DNA from: Bacillota bacterium
GTDB taxonomy: Bacteria; Bacillota; Clostridia; Clostridiales; Clostridiaceae
Length of the DNA stretch: 64,000 nt
Assembly: GCA_021781745.1 (NCBI GenBank)
Contig: JAJXWH010000029.1
Location: forward strand, 1 to 64,000
Reading direction: 5' to 3'
Shown here one piece after another: positions 8,286 to 17,308 of the stretch. Made by a program: the position numbers and the translations under genes. The notes under the pieces were generated by a model. It was given only the letters and a program-made list of their open reading frames with translations, did not search any database and was not told the origin of the DNA. Numbering within the stretch: the stretch's first letter is position 1; the number at the start of each line of letters is the position of its first letter.

Positions 8286-9164
8286 ATGAGAAAAGTTAAA
8301 GTTGCAGCTACACAAATGAGCTGTTCATGTAACATTGATGAAAATATAGCAAAGGCAGAAACTCTAGTAAGAGAGGCTGCGCAAAAAGGTGCACAAATAA
8401 TTCTTCTTCAAGAACTATTTGAAACTCCATATTTTTGTCAAAAAGAGAAATCTGATTACTACATATATGCTACAGAAGTAGTACAAAACAAAGCAATCAA
8501 TCATTTTAAAGAAATTGCTAAAGAGTTAAAGGTTGTACTTCCAATTAGTTTTTATGAAAAGAAAAACTATGCTAGATATAATGCTATAGCAATAATTGAT
8601 GCTAATGGAGAAGTACTTGGCACATACAGAAAGAGCCACATTCCTGATGGACCTGGCTACGAAGAAAAATTCTACTTTAATCCTGGTGATACAGGTTTTA
8701 AAGTTTGGAATACTCGTTATGGTAAAATTGGTGTGGGTATCTGTTGGGATCAATGGTATCCTGAAGCTGCTAGATGCATGACTTTAATGGGAGCTGAAAT
8801 GATATTCTATCCTACTGCTATTGGTTCTGAACCACAAGATGGGTCAATTGATTCAAAAGATCACTGGCAAGCTTGCATGTTAGGTCATGCTGCTGCTAAC
8901 TTAATACCTGTTGTTGCATCAAATCGTGTTGGTGCTGAAGAAGATGAAGACTCTAAGATAACCTTCTATGGTTCTTCCTTTATTGCAGGACCACAAGGTA
9001 ACAAAATTGTTGAAGCTAATCGCAGTGATGAAACTGTACTAGTTGCCGAATTTGATTTAGATGCCTTAGAAACACAACGTATTGAATGGGGAATCTTTAG
9101 AGATCGTCGTCCTGATTTATATAAAATTATTACTTCTTATGATGGAGATTTAATGATTAAATAA
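8286..9164 (+). CDS. aguB: N-carbamoylputrescine amidase
   Basis: A 292-aa nitrilase-superfamily enzyme that converts N-carbamoylputrescine to putrescine, CO2 and NH3. The Glu-Lys-Cys triad is visible: Glu in LLQELFE, Lys in YRKSHIPD, Cys in GVGICWDQWYPEAAR. The length and the C-terminal EWGIFRDRRPDLY match AguB of bacteria. The start chosen is the ATG at 8286, 8 nt after GAGGTG; an upstream GTG at 8277 is in frame but overlaps the binding site. It is translated directly after aguA and certainly shares its transcript. Confidence 0.93.
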   Translation: MRKVKVAATQMSCSCNIDENIAKAETLVREAAQKGAQIILLQELFETPYFCQKEKSDYYIYATEVVQNKAINHFKEIAKELKVVLPISFYEKKNYARYNAIAIIDANGEVLGTYRKSHIPDGPGYEEKFYFNPGDTGFKVWNTRYGKIGVGICWDQWYPEAARCMTLMGAEMIFYPTAIGSEPQDGSIDSKDHWQACMLGHAAANLIPVVASNRVGAEEDEDSKITFYGSSFIAGPQGNKIVEANRSDETVLVAEFDLDALETQRIEWGIFRDRRPDLYKIITSYDGDLMIK

Positions 9165-9391
9165 GATTAAAAACATTTTCTCTAATTAACATCACTTTTA
9201 TAAATGTTGTTCCATTTTGCTTGTTTAATAAAATATTCAAGTGTAAATGGATACAACCAAATATAAAAGTACATCACATAATTAGAATTTATAATAATTA
9301 ACTATAAACTTTCTTACATTTAAAATGTTATCATTGTCAAAAATCTTCTTTATGTTTTTCTTTTTGGTTTAAATTACCATAAGCATAGTAC

Positions 9392-9420
9392 TTGCATAGG
9401 AATTTTAAATATGTTATTAT
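9392..9420 (+). promoter_or_regulatory. Promoter of ncRNA copy B
   Basis: TTGCAT (9392-9397), 17 bp, TATTAT (9415-9420), with TGT before the -10. The block from the -35 to the ACGGC start region is almost the same as at 5165-5205. This places the start near 9427 and leaves a leader of about 110 nt before the conserved ncRNA. Confidence 0.7.
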
Positions 9421-9536
9421 ATCTTCACGGCCCAAAAGAACTACCTAATTAATAACTTTTGCGCCTCCACAGGTTGGATCTAATTAGACATATATTCTTG
9501 TGTTTAAACTAGCTGAATACGTATATAAACGTATTA

Positions 9537-9780
9537 ATACATGATTATAAAGTCTGGAATATTCGTTAAGCTCTTATTTTGAACCTACACTTAAACTACG
9601 GGAGTTCAATATTTAGATGAGGAAATGTACTTTTTTGTGAGTCCTTTAACGGCATTGAGAGCGATTGATACATCTGTGAGGACACCCACCTATCGAAGGA
9701 TAGGGGTCAAAATTAGAGTACCGGTATTTTGGATATTATTTTAGACATTCTATGCCAATGCTTAATCTTTAAGCATTGGT
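9537..9780 (+). ncRNA. Structured ncRNA copy B, paralogue of 5510-5745
   Basis: It matches copy A over about 190 nt, with the same GTTAAGCTCTTATTTTGAAC, GTTCAATATTTAGATGAG, CATCTGTG, GGACACCCACCTATC and AGTACCG blocks, and the same long-range AGATG/CATCT pair and CCTATC/GATAGG hairpin. The middle is most divergent, but GTCCT/AGGAC can still pair there. Instead of SRP RNA, its leader (9427-9536) holds a CTAATTA/TAATTAG stem and an AATACGT/ACGTATT hairpin. Family assignment (raiA motif or 6S) is as uncertain as for copy A. Confidence 0.72.
9754..9780 (+). terminator. Terminator of ncRNA copy B
   Basis: CCAATGCTT / AAGCATTGG, 9 bp, followed by TTTCTTTG. It closely resembles the terminator of copy A. 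Confidence 0.75.
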
Positions 9781-9785
9781 TTCTT

Positions 9786-10150
9786 TGTTATAATCAAAAA
9801 ATTTCTTTTTTAGATTATTTTATAATTATCCTGATTGACTGAAATTAACAACTTTACTTTTTATCTTAATTTAATACATATTTTATACGGAGTTTAGTTA
9901 TATATTCTAATAAAACCAATCTTATTTTTTTCATTCATATTTTATCAGTTAATTTTAAATTTCGAGAAAATTTTTGTTATTTATAATAGAAATCTACTTT
10001 AGAAATAGAATTACAAAAAAACAAATCAATGAAATCCATATAAACTAAAATATACATCACATATTATATTTTTTAAATCAAACAATATTAGAGAGTAAAA
10101 TTTCAGGTCAGTATGTTCATTTTAATTTACTAAGGTAAGGAAGTGATATA
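9786..10150. other. Intergenic region, no gene seen
   Basis: Very AT-rich spacer before the glycosyltransferase gene. No ORF, convincing hairpin or repeat was seen; only the AAGGTAAGGAAGTG ribosome binding region close to 10140 stands out. Confidence 0.4.
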
Positions 10151-11383
10151 ATGTCAAAGGCTTTGTTTATAAATATGTTAGGTCATGGACATATTAATCC
10201 TACTATAGGTATAGTTAAGGAATTAATTAATAGAGGTGAAGATGTTACATATATTGCTGGTGAAGAATTTAGAGAAAAAGTTGAAAAAACAGGTGCTAAA
10301 TTTAAAGGGCATAAAAATTTATTTAATATTTCTAATTTTATAAGTAGCGAATTAGATTTAGAGAACAATAAAGCATTATCAGATGCAATGAGTACTTTTG
10401 GAGAAATTCTAGAGGTGATTTTCAACTCAAATGAAAAATTTGATTATGTTGTTTATGATTCATCCTTTATTTTAGGTCAAGAAGTAGGAAGAGTATTAAA
10501 AGTCCCAACAATCTCCTCTACCACTACCTTTGCCATTAATAAAGAATTAATAGCTAGTATAACTAAATCGCCATATGCCGAGAAATTTAAACCTAAATTT
10601 GAAGAAATGAAACCAAAGATAACAGAAATACTAAATAGTTCAACTTACTTAGATTTTGTTAATGAATTGCATGATAAATATAACATAGAATTTCCTAATT
10701 TATCTACTAGATTTACTAGAAAAGCTTTGGTCAACCTTGTGTATACTTCTAGATACTTTCAACCTCTTGGGGAAAGTTTTGATGAAACTTATAAATTCAT
10801 TGGCCCATCTATAGCTGATAGAAGAGAAGATACTGATATTGTTCTTAAAAATACTGAGAACAAGAAAATTATTTATATTTCTTTAGGTACTATCTTTAAT
10901 AATTCTATTGAATTTTATGAAAGCTGTTTTAAAGCTTTCGAAAATATGAATGTCCAAGTTGTTATGTCTGTTGGCAAAAAAATTAATATAAATGAATTTA
11001 AAAGTATCCCCTCAAATTTTATTGTACGAAACTACGTACCTCAGCTTGAAATTTTGAAATGCGCAGATTTATTTATTACTCATGGTGGTATGAATAGTAC
11101 AAATGAAGGTCTATATTATGATTTACCATTAATTCTTATTCCTCAATCTGTTGATCAGCCTTTTGTAGCTAACAGAGTTGCAGAACTTGGTGCTGGAATT
11201 ATAATAGAAAAAGATAAAATAACATCCGAAATATTAAATCAATCAGTGACTAGGATTCTTTCAGATAACACTTTTAAAATCAATAGTGAAAAGATTGGTG
11301 AATCATTAAGAGAAGCTGGCGGATATCAAAAGGGTGTCAATGAGATAATGAATTTGAAAAACTCTAATGTGCAATTAACATAG
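10151..11383 (+). CDS. GT-B glycosyltransferase, MGT/UDP-glucosyltransferase-like
   Basis: A 410-aa GT1-family enzyme. The N-terminal domain opens with the acceptor-side motif LGHGHINPTIG. The C-terminal nucleotide-sugar domain carries IYISLGTIFNN and the PSPG-like signature THGGMNSTNEGLYYDLPLI followed by PQSVDQPFVANRV. This matches the macrolide glycosyltransferase / YjiC group, which glycosylate small hydrophobic acceptors such as flavonoids, macrolides or lipids. The natural acceptor is unknown. The gene is monocistronic between a large spacer and a terminator. Confidence 0.85.
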   Translation: MSKALFINMLGHGHINPTIGIVKELINRGEDVTYIAGEEFREKVEKTGAKFKGHKNLFNISNFISSELDLENNKALSDAMSTFGEILEVIFNSNEKFDYVVYDSSFILGQEVGRVLKVPTISSTTTFAINKELIASITKSPYAEKFKPKFEEMKPKITEILNSSTYLDFVNELHDKYNIEFPNLSTRFTRKALVNLVYTSRYFQPLGESFDETYKFIGPSIADRREDTDIVLKNTENKKIIYISLGTIFNNSIEFYESCFKAFENMNVQVVMSVGKKININEFKSIPSNFIVRNYVPQLEILKCADLFITHGGMNSTNEGLYYDLPLILIPQSVDQPFVANRVAELGAGIIIEKDKITSEILNQSVTRILSDNTFKINSEKIGESLREAGGYQKGVNEIMNLKNSNVQLT

Positions 11384-11418
11384 TTGTATTTGCTCACTTA
11401 ATTTTACATATTATTATA

Positions 11419-11452
11419 TGCCAATGCTTTTTTGTAATTTAACACATTGGCA
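11419..11452. terminator. Terminator between convergent genes
   Basis: TGCCAATG / CATTGGCA with an 18-nt loop, followed on the plus strand by seven T residues. It serves the glycosyltransferase gene and possibly the SIMPL gene in the other direction. Confidence 0.65.
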
Positions 11453-11488
11453 TTTTTTTATTTGATAGAGTTAATCAAATAACAACTA

Positions 11489-12166
11489 CTATTCTGATAA
11501 TATAAACACTGCTTCAATATCTGCAGTTATTTTGTTTTCACCAGCTTCAATAGGCGTACCAGCACTTGTGCTTTTAAATGTCATTACTGGTAATGGAGTT
11601 ATATTTCCCTTATATTGTTCATTTACTTTAATTGGTATAATATTTACTTTAACTTTAAGTTCATTAGCCATAACAACAGCCTTATTTTGAGCATCTTCAA
11701 GCGCTAACCCTAATGCTTCATAATAAAACTTACTTTCATTAGATACAATAAATGTAATACCACTTACGGTATTTGCACCATTTCTTACTGCAGTATCAAT
11801 TACTTGTCCAGCAGAATTAACATCATTAATTTGAACCTTTAAGTTATTACTTACTTCGTAGCCTCTAAAAACTTGTCTTCCATTAATATAATCATAATTT
11901 GCCCTTATATTATAATTTTCAGTCTGTATATATTTAGGTAACACTCCTATTTTCACTAGACTATTTATAACTTGCGTTGTTATTCTAGCATTTTCCTCCT
12001 GTGCTGCTTGCAATTGTATATTTTCCGTTACAATACCAACTATGGCTTCTGCTGAATCAGGTTTTACACTTACAACCCCCTTTCCAAAAACTCTCAATTT
12101 ATTATCACATCCTGCTCTGTCATCATCCTTTGAGCTATATATATCATTATCCCGTAACAGATTCAC
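11489..12166 (-). CDS. SIMPL domain protein (DUF541)
   Basis: A protein of about 225 aa with the SIMPL/DUF541 fold: VFGKGVVSVKPDSAEAIVGI at the start of the domain, then NYNIRANYDY, GYEVSNNLKVQI, and a C-terminal half with ALEDAQNKAVVMANELKV. Members of this family (BP26, YggE) form periplasmic or extracellular oligomers linked to oxidative stress; the exact role is unclear. I place the start at the GTG at 12166 because TGGAGG lies 9 nt before it. The ATG at 12217 would add 17 residues but has no ribosome binding site. With this start there is no signal peptide, which is unusual for the family. Confidence 0.78.
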   Translation of the reverse strand: MNLLRDNDIYSSKDDDRAGCDNKLRVFGKGVVSVKPDSAEAIVGIVTENIQLQAAQEENARITTQVINSLVKIGVLPKYIQTENYNIRANYDYINGRQVFRGYEVSNNLKVQINDVNSAGQVIDTAVRNGANTVSGITFIVSNESKFYYEALGLALEDAQNKAVVMANELKVKVNIIPIKVNEQYKGNITPLPVMTFKSTSAGTPIEAGENKITADIEAVFILSE

Positions 12167-12232
12167 GCTTTTCTGCCTCCAATAGAATTTACTAATGCAT
12201 AATATGATTTCTATCATATTAATGTTTCTATT

Positions 12233-13990
12233 TCATTTTTTGTTTAATACCTTATTTATAAATACATTTACTAATTCAGGATCAAACTGAATTCCTGCAT
12301 TTCTTTGTAGTTCTTCTACTGCATACTTTTCTGATATTGCATTATGATAACTTCTTTGACTAGTCATAGCATCATATGCTTCTACTATAGCTATAATTCT
12401 TGATTCAATTGGTATATTTTCTCCTTTTAATCCTTTAGGATATCCGCTTCCATTCCACATTTCATGATGTAAAAGAACGTATTCTGCTATTTCAGACATT
12501 TCATTAACTGTATTTAGTATTCTGTAGCCTATTTCAGGATGACGTTTAATTTCTTCAAATTCATCATCAGAAAGCTTACTAGGCTTATTAAGAATATTTT
12601 CATCCAAAGCTATTTTACCTATATCATGCAGAAGGCCAGCTGTTTTAAGATCATATATATTTTTTTCACTGAATCCAAGATTTTCCCCCATACTTTTACA
12701 TAAATCAGAAACTCTAACTGAATGTTGCTCTTCCCTTTCATTTTTTTCATTAAGAGTATTCATTATGGTGTTAACTGTTTTTCCTCTCATGCATGAACTT
12801 TCGAAAAGTTTTCTCTTGTACATATAATCCTCAGCTTTTTTAAAAACTTCCTTAATGTCTTCATTCATATTCCTTTTAGTTTCGTATCCAAAAGATATTG
12901 ATATATCTATATTTTGAACTTTTTCCTGCTTAGCTATATGATTAATTTTTTTAATAATCTGCTCTGTTTCACTTGCCTCTGTATTTGATAACAAAATAAC
13001 AAACTCATCCCCATCTATTCTTGCTATAATATCTTGGGACCGGCATCCTTTTTTTATTATTTCTGCCACTTTTTTAATAAGATCATCTCCTACAGCATGA
13101 CCAAAAGAATCATTAATTAGTTTTAATCCATTTAGATCACCTAAAACAATAGTAAACGGAAGGTTCTCTTTACTATTTAATCTATTTAATTCCTCTTCAT
13201 AAAATCTTCTATTCTTTACACCAGTCAATTCATCATTGTAACTTAAATATTCTAAGTTTTTTTCTAACTGCTTTCGCATTGTAATATCCCTTAATATAGC
13301 CATAACTTCATTTTGTCCCTTTTTTACCATCCTTACTTCAAAGTACTCTTCTAAATCTTTGTTCATTAATTTATATTCAAAACTATGTAAATTCCCACTT
13401 TCAAACACTAGTTTTAAATTTTCATAAGCCAATTCTGCTATTTCTTTTGGCATAATCTCACCTATAGTTTTATTAATGAAAACTTCTTTCGGCACTAGCA
13501 AATTATTATAATCACTAGATTCACAATCTATAAAAACACCATCAGCGTTAATTATAAACAACGTATCCGGAATAGCTTGAATTATTGCTTTACTTTTTTC
13601 TTCACTTTTACTTAATCGTTGTTCATCTTCGCATATTTTCTTATATTGAATTCTTAACTCTTCCTCACTTGCAGCCAATTGATTTACATATTCCTCAAGT
13701 TCTTTATTGCTATCTTTAAGCTGTTTTTCTCTAAGTGAGATTTTTTTCAAAAAACTTGCAATTAATAAATAAAGTATATATGAAGTTATAATAACATATA
13801 TAAATCCTTTATACGTATTAACTGATAAAATAACATTTCTATTATTAAAAAGTTGATTTACAACTCTATCTGAGAAGTAAACCCAAATAAATCCTGATAT
13901 CAGGTATATCAAGCATATTTTAATACTTTCATACACAAACAAATTTTTCTTTAATTTTGAATTTATCTTTTTTCTAATATATGTTAACAT
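12233..13990 (-). CDS. Membrane PAS-GGDEF-HD-GYP cyclic di-nucleotide signalling protein
   Basis: A 585-aa protein in this order: two N-terminal membrane helices (about 20-80), a coiled coil, a PAS domain (about 125-235), a GGDEF domain (about 245-395) whose signature is DGDEF in RIDGDEFVILL, and an HD-GYP phosphodiesterase domain with HDIGK and HHEMWNGSGYPKG. HD-GYP domains hydrolyse c-di-GMP. The GGDEF site has Asp for the first Gly, so cyclase activity is uncertain. The first 4 residues of a longer TTG start (14002) are excluded, because ATG 13990 is well spaced after GAGG. It stands apart from any operon. Confidence 0.9.
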   Translation of the reverse strand: MLTYIRKKINSKLKKNLFVYESIKICLIYLISGFIWVYFSDRVVNQLFNNRNVILSVNTYKGFIYVIITSYILYLLIASFLKKISLREKQLKDSNKELEEYVNQLAASEEELRIQYKKICEDEQRLSKSEEKSKAIIQAIPDTLFIINADGVFIDCESSDYNNLLVPKEVFINKTIGEIMPKEIAELAYENLKLVFESGNLHSFEYKLMNKDLEEYFEVRMVKKGQNEVMAILRDITMRKQLEKNLEYLSYNDELTGVKNRRFYEEELNRLNSKENLPFTIVLGDLNGLKLINDSFGHAVGDDLIKKVAEIIKKGCRSQDIIARIDGDEFVILLSNTEASETEQIIKKINHIAKQEKVQNIDISISFGYETKRNMNEDIKEVFKKAEDYMYKRKLFESSCMRGKTVNTIMNTLNEKNEREEQHSVRVSDLCKSMGENLGFSEKNIYDLKTAGLLHDIGKIALDENILNKPSKLSDDEFEEIKRHPEIGYRILNTVNEMSEIAEYVLLHHEMWNGSGYPKGLKGENIPIESRIIAIVEAYDAMTSQRSYHNAISEKYAVEELQRNAGIQFDPELVNVFINKVLNKK

Positions 13991-14002
13991 TTTTATCCTC
14001 AA

Positions 14003-14583
14003 CTCCTTTCCTATTCATTTGTTAAAATTAAAATATTTAACATTAATTCTTATTCGTCTTATTTTGTCAATTTCCTTCAATTATTTCACGAACATTTCCC
14101 AAATCTGTATTAATAATTATGTGATGCTGAATTATATACACAGTTATCTAAAACAAGCAACAATTCACTGGTAATATAATATTGGAGCAACTAATTCTCA
14201 GATAAAATGAGTTTAAATTAAAAGTCTCATTTTTCACCTGGGATTTTTTCTACTTAATATATTTAACCCTCAAATTATATTGACAATAAAAAAATCTAGT
14301 AATTTAATTACCAGATAATAAATTAATAGAAATATTTTCCTTTTTATTGTGAGTCTTAAAAATATCTAAATCCAATTTTACATAGATAATTGAAGAATAG
14401 CAAACAGTATTTCTACTGTTCACTACCCTACAAATGTGAAAAAAACTTTCAGCAAATTTATTATAATTATATTTCCTTAATACAAGCTTAATAAGTTTAT
14501 AGAAATTAAAAACAGATAAGGTACTTCCACCCAATACGCTTTCTATATAGACAGGGTTTATTGTTTATTCTATTTTCTATTTA
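14003..14583. other. Intergenic region without a convincing gene
   Basis: Between the signalling protein and the holin. It holds a hairpin AAAATGAG/CTCATTTT (14204-14233) flanked by T residues on the plus strand and A residues on the other, which may terminate read-through from the holin gene. The 76-codon minus-strand frame at 14304-14534 has no ribosome binding site and unlikely composition, so I do not call it. Confidence 0.4.
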
Positions 14584-14823
14584 TTATAAAGTTTTATTTT
14601 CTTCTTCAGTAATAGCTTTATTCTGGTCACTTATACCTGGTGTACTAGTATCAACTAATATTCCTAGCATAGTTAAAATTGTTAGAACTGTGTTAACAAT
14701 TTCGGAAAAATTGCCTGGAATTATATTTAATCCTAGCTGCTGAATTAATAATGCTAAAGCGCTAGCCATAGCAACCCAAAAAGCTTTGTTTTTTAATCTT
14801 GCTTTTATATCTATTGTTAACAT
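14584..14823 (-). CDS. Phage-type holin (phi LC3 family), orphan
   Basis: A 79-aa protein: a short charged N-terminus (DIKARLKNKAFW), a first membrane helix (about residues 15-32), a segment NFSEIVNTV, a second helix (about 42-60, LTILTMLGILVDTSTPG) and an acidic tail. The STPG motif after the second helix, the NKAFW start and the length match the phi LC3 holins of Gram-positive phages. There is no endolysin or other phage gene nearby, so it is a prophage remnant or a domesticated holin. The ATG at 14823 lies 8 nt after AAGAGG. Confidence 0.85.
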   Translation of the reverse strand: MLTIDIKARLKNKAFWVAMASALALLIQQLGLNIIPGNFSEIVNTVLTILTMLGILVDTSTPGISDQNKAITEEENKTL

Positions 14824-14916
14824 CTTTTTACTCACCTCTTATATTTTTATAATACATAATATGAAATAGTAACCCGAATGGACACTATATTAACCTGATT
14901 AATATACCCCATTCAA

Positions 14917-14970
14917 TTGTTAACTAAGTAATATATAAAAGTTGACAATATATAAATTTAACTATATACT
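14917..14970 (+). promoter_or_regulatory. bioB-bioY promoter with BirA-type biotin operator
   Basis: The inverted arms TTGTTAACT and AGTTGACAA (14917-14925 and 14940-14948) are 14 bp apart. This matches the known BirA operator layout in Firmicutes (TTGTAAACC-N14/15-GGTTTACAA). The right arm overlaps a consensus -35 TTGACA (14942-14947), which has a 17-bp spacer to the -10 TATACT (14965-14970). Biotin-loaded BirA would therefore block RNA polymerase directly. Confidence 0.82.
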
Positions 14971-15013
14971 AAATTTATATTTATTTTAACAAATTGGGAC
15001 GGGGTGAACTAAT

Positions 15014-15970
15014 ATGGAAGACTTAGTTAGAGAAATTATTAATGGAAGACGTTTGACTAGAGATGACAATTTAGAATTTTTATTATCGGTTAATTTAGAG
15101 GAGCTATGCAACGGCGCTGATAAAATTAGAAAAGAATTATGCGGTGATAAAGTAGATCTTTGTACTATAATTAATGGGCGCAGTGGCAGGTGCAGCGAAA
15201 ACTGTAAATTTTGTGCTCAATCTAGTCATCACAAAACACATGTTAAAGAATATGATTTTTTAGATCCAGATATAATCTTAGAAGACTGTAAAAAAAATGA
15301 AGAAAACGGTGTGCATCGATACTCTATTGTTACTGCAGGAAATGCATTAACTGGTGATGATTTTGAAAAAGCTATACAAGCCTATAAAAAAATGCATGAA
15401 GAATGTTCACTTAACTTATGTGCATCACATGGTTTATTATCACTAGAAGAATTTACTCGTTTACGAGAAGCTGGGGTTACAATGTATCATGCAAATATTG
15501 AAACTTCAAAAAATAATTTTCCTAATATTTGCACTACTCATTCATATGAAGATAAAATTAATGAAATTAAACTGGCTCAAAAATCAGGATTAAAAGTTTG
15601 TTCAGGTGGAATTATAGGAATGGGAGAAACTTGGGAAGATAGAATCGATATGGCCTTAAGTTTATCAGCGCTTAAGGTTATATCAATACCAATTAATGTT
15701 TTAATGCCTATAAAAGGCACACCCTTTGAAAATATAGAACGAATTTCTGAAGAAGATATTTTAAGAACAATTACAATTTTTCGCTTTATAAATCCAACTG
15801 CTTATATTCGTATGGCAGCAGGTAGAACTTATTTTGCTAATGGTGGAAAACAAATTTTTAAAGCTGGTGCAAATGCTACAATTACTGGTGATATGTTAAC
15901 AACAGTTGGAAACAATACGCACCAAGACAAAGTTATGCTTACTGAACTTGGTTTTGATATTAGCCGATAA
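15014..15970 (+). CDS. bioB: Biotin synthase
   Basis: A 318-aa radical SAM enzyme that inserts sulfur into dethiobiotin. The SAM-cluster motif is CSENCKFCAQS (CX3CX2C), preceded by INGRSGR. Other BioB markers are the YSIVTAGNALTGDD segment, NLCASHGL, the Asn/Glu stretch MYHANIETSKNNF and the C-terminal RMAAGRTYF containing the conserved Arg that ligates the second cluster. The length is close to the usual 310-345 aa. No bioA, bioD or bioF lies in the window; next comes the transporter gene bioY, so the pair suits uptake of biotin or of its precursor. Confidence 0.95.
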   Translation: MEDLVREIINGRRLTRDDNLEFLLSVNLEELCNGADKIRKELCGDKVDLCTIINGRSGRCSENCKFCAQSSHHKTHVKEYDFLDPDIILEDCKKNEENGVHRYSIVTAGNALTGDDFEKAIQAYKKMHEECSLNLCASHGLLSLEEFTRLREAGVTMYHANIETSKNNFPNICTTHSYEDKINEIKLAQKSGLKVCSGGIIGMGETWEDRIDMALSLSALKVISIPINVLMPIKGTPFENIERISEEDILRTITIFRFINPTAYIRMAAGRTYFANGGKQIFKAGANATITGDMLTTVGNNTHQDKVMLTELGFDISR

Positions 15971-16009
15971 GATAATTTACATCTATATATAATAAAGGAG
16001 ATTTAACTT

Positions 16010-16555
16010 ATGGAGAATACAACTAAAATGAATACACGACAATTAACATTAATAGGAGTTATGACTGCAGTTATCTGTGTCTTAGGACCCCTCTCACTTC
16101 CAATAGGATTAGTTCCAATTTCATTAACAAATCTTGCAATTTATTTTGCAATATATATATTGGGAAAAAAACAAGGAACTATTAGTTATATGGTATATCT
16201 TCTTATAGGACTTATAGGTCTCCCAGTATTTTCGGGATTTTCTGGAGGCTTTCCTAAATTAGCTGGACCAACTGGTGGATACTTAATTGGATTTGTTTTT
16301 ATGGCTTTTATAAGCGGCTTATTTATTGATAAATTTACTGATAAAATTTATATGTGTTTCTTAGGAATGGTTCTAGGTACAGTTGTTACATACTTATTTG
16401 GTACAGCATGGTTATCATATGTAGCACACATACCGTTTAACAAAGCATTAGCAGTTGGCGTACTTCCATTTATTCCAGGAGACTTGATAAAAATGGTAAT
16501 TGCAGCCCTTATTGGACCTCAAATAAGAAAAAGACTTATATCTGCAGGATTATAG
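16010..16555 (+). CDS. bioY: Biotin transporter BioY (ECF substrate-binding component)
   Basis: A 181-aa integral membrane protein with six predicted helices and the BioY family motif GPTGGYLIGF (about residues 81-95), plus SLTNLAIYFA and the final GDLIKMVIAALIG. BioY binds biotin and works with the shared EcfA1-A2-T module, whose genes are not in this window. It lies 39 nt after bioB with its own AAAGGAG site and is presumably co-transcribed and controlled by the same BirA operator. Confidence 0.94.
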   Translation: MENTTKMNTRQLTLIGVMTAVICVLGPLSLPIGLVPISLTNLAIYFAIYILGKKQGTISYMVYLLIGLIGLPVFSGFSGGFPKLAGPTGGYLIGFVFMAFISGLFIDKFTDKIYMCFLGMVLGTVVTYLFGTAWLSYVAHIPFNKALAVGVLPFIPGDLIKMVIAALIGPQIRKRLISAGL

Positions 16556-16577
16556 ATTTAACTTCTATATAATATAT

Positions 16578-16602
16578 CAGGATATACATTATGTATATCC
16601 TG
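16578..16602. terminator. Hairpin between convergent bioY and kinase-like gene
   Basis: CAGGATATACAT and ATGTATATCCTG form a perfect inverted repeat around one base. No T tract follows on the plus strand, so termination is plausible rather than sure. Confidence 0.45.
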
Positions 16603-16619
16603 CTTCATATATCAAAATA

Positions 16620-17078
16620 TTAGTAATATCTTGATTTAACTTCTCTTGTAAAGCCATAATCTATAATTACAGGCTTTCCATTAATTATTCCCCAGTTGCT
16701 TTCTCTATTAAAATCGCCCAACAATAAATTATATTTTTTCTTAAGATTTTGTATTTCTTTTGAGTTAAACAATTCTTTTTTATTAGTAACATTAAAATAT
16801 CTCCATATAGATAAAATATTATTTACTTTTTTCGCTTTTTGCATTATTAGTAATCTATAATCCTTAGAGGCCTGTACTGCTTTTGCAAATAAATTTGAAT
16901 GATCTTTAACTGAAATTTTATATTCAGATTTATTTTGTGCAATTCCAGCTTCATTTTTTGCAATTTTAATTACATACCCATTTCCCAAATCATATACCCG
17001 CCTACTTGAACCTGAACCAATATATTTATAATACCCTCGCGCAACATCAAACATAATCTGATCAAATTCAAAAATCAT
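16620..17078 (-). CDS. Very small protein-kinase-like protein
   Basis: A 152-aa protein that keeps kinase-fold marks in order: a Gly-rich loop GSGSSRRVYDLG (about residues 22-33), the ATP lysine in GYVIKIAKN, a catalytic-loop-like GDFNRESNWG (about 122-131, with the D and N spacing of HxDxxxxN) and a DFG-like IIDYGFT. At about 150 residues it is half the size of a normal kinase domain, so most of the C-lobe is missing. Related short proteins are common as unknowns in clostridia and phages. Whether it phosphorylates anything cannot be told. It is its own transcript, between two hairpins. Confidence 0.6.
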   Translation of the reverse strand: MIFEFDQIMFDVARGYYKYIGSGSSRRVYDLGNGYVIKIAKNEAGIAQNKSEYKISVKDHSNLFAKAVQASKDYRLLIMQKAKKVNNILSIWRYFNVTNKKELFNSKEIQNLKKKYNLLLGDFNRESNWGIINGKPVIIDYGFTREVKSRYY

Positions 17079-17227
17079 TTTTGCACCTACTTTGTAAAAT
17101 CAATTTATAATCTTTAGTTAACAATGGATATATTATACTATTCTCATTATAATAAAACCGTTCATATTATATTTTTAAGGCGACAATTTATAACTATAAT
17201 CACGAATTAATCATACTCAAAGGAAAA

Positions 17228-17260
17228 AACATCAAAATCTAAACGTTAGATTTTGATGTT
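17228..17260. terminator. Terminator of the ECF S-component gene
   Basis: A 15-bp perfect stem, AACATCAAAATCTAA / TTAGATTTTGATGTT, with a 3-nt loop. On the minus strand it is followed by TTTTTCC, just after the stop of the 17309-17926 gene. Confidence 0.85.
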
Positions 17261-17308
17261 TTTGTGTTGTACTTTCATAATTTTATTCTAATTAATATCT
17301 TTAGTCAC

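Noticed and set aside
14304-14534. A 76-codon frame on the minus strand
   Set aside because: No ribosome binding site, odd composition and no family; inside a spacer with hairpins.
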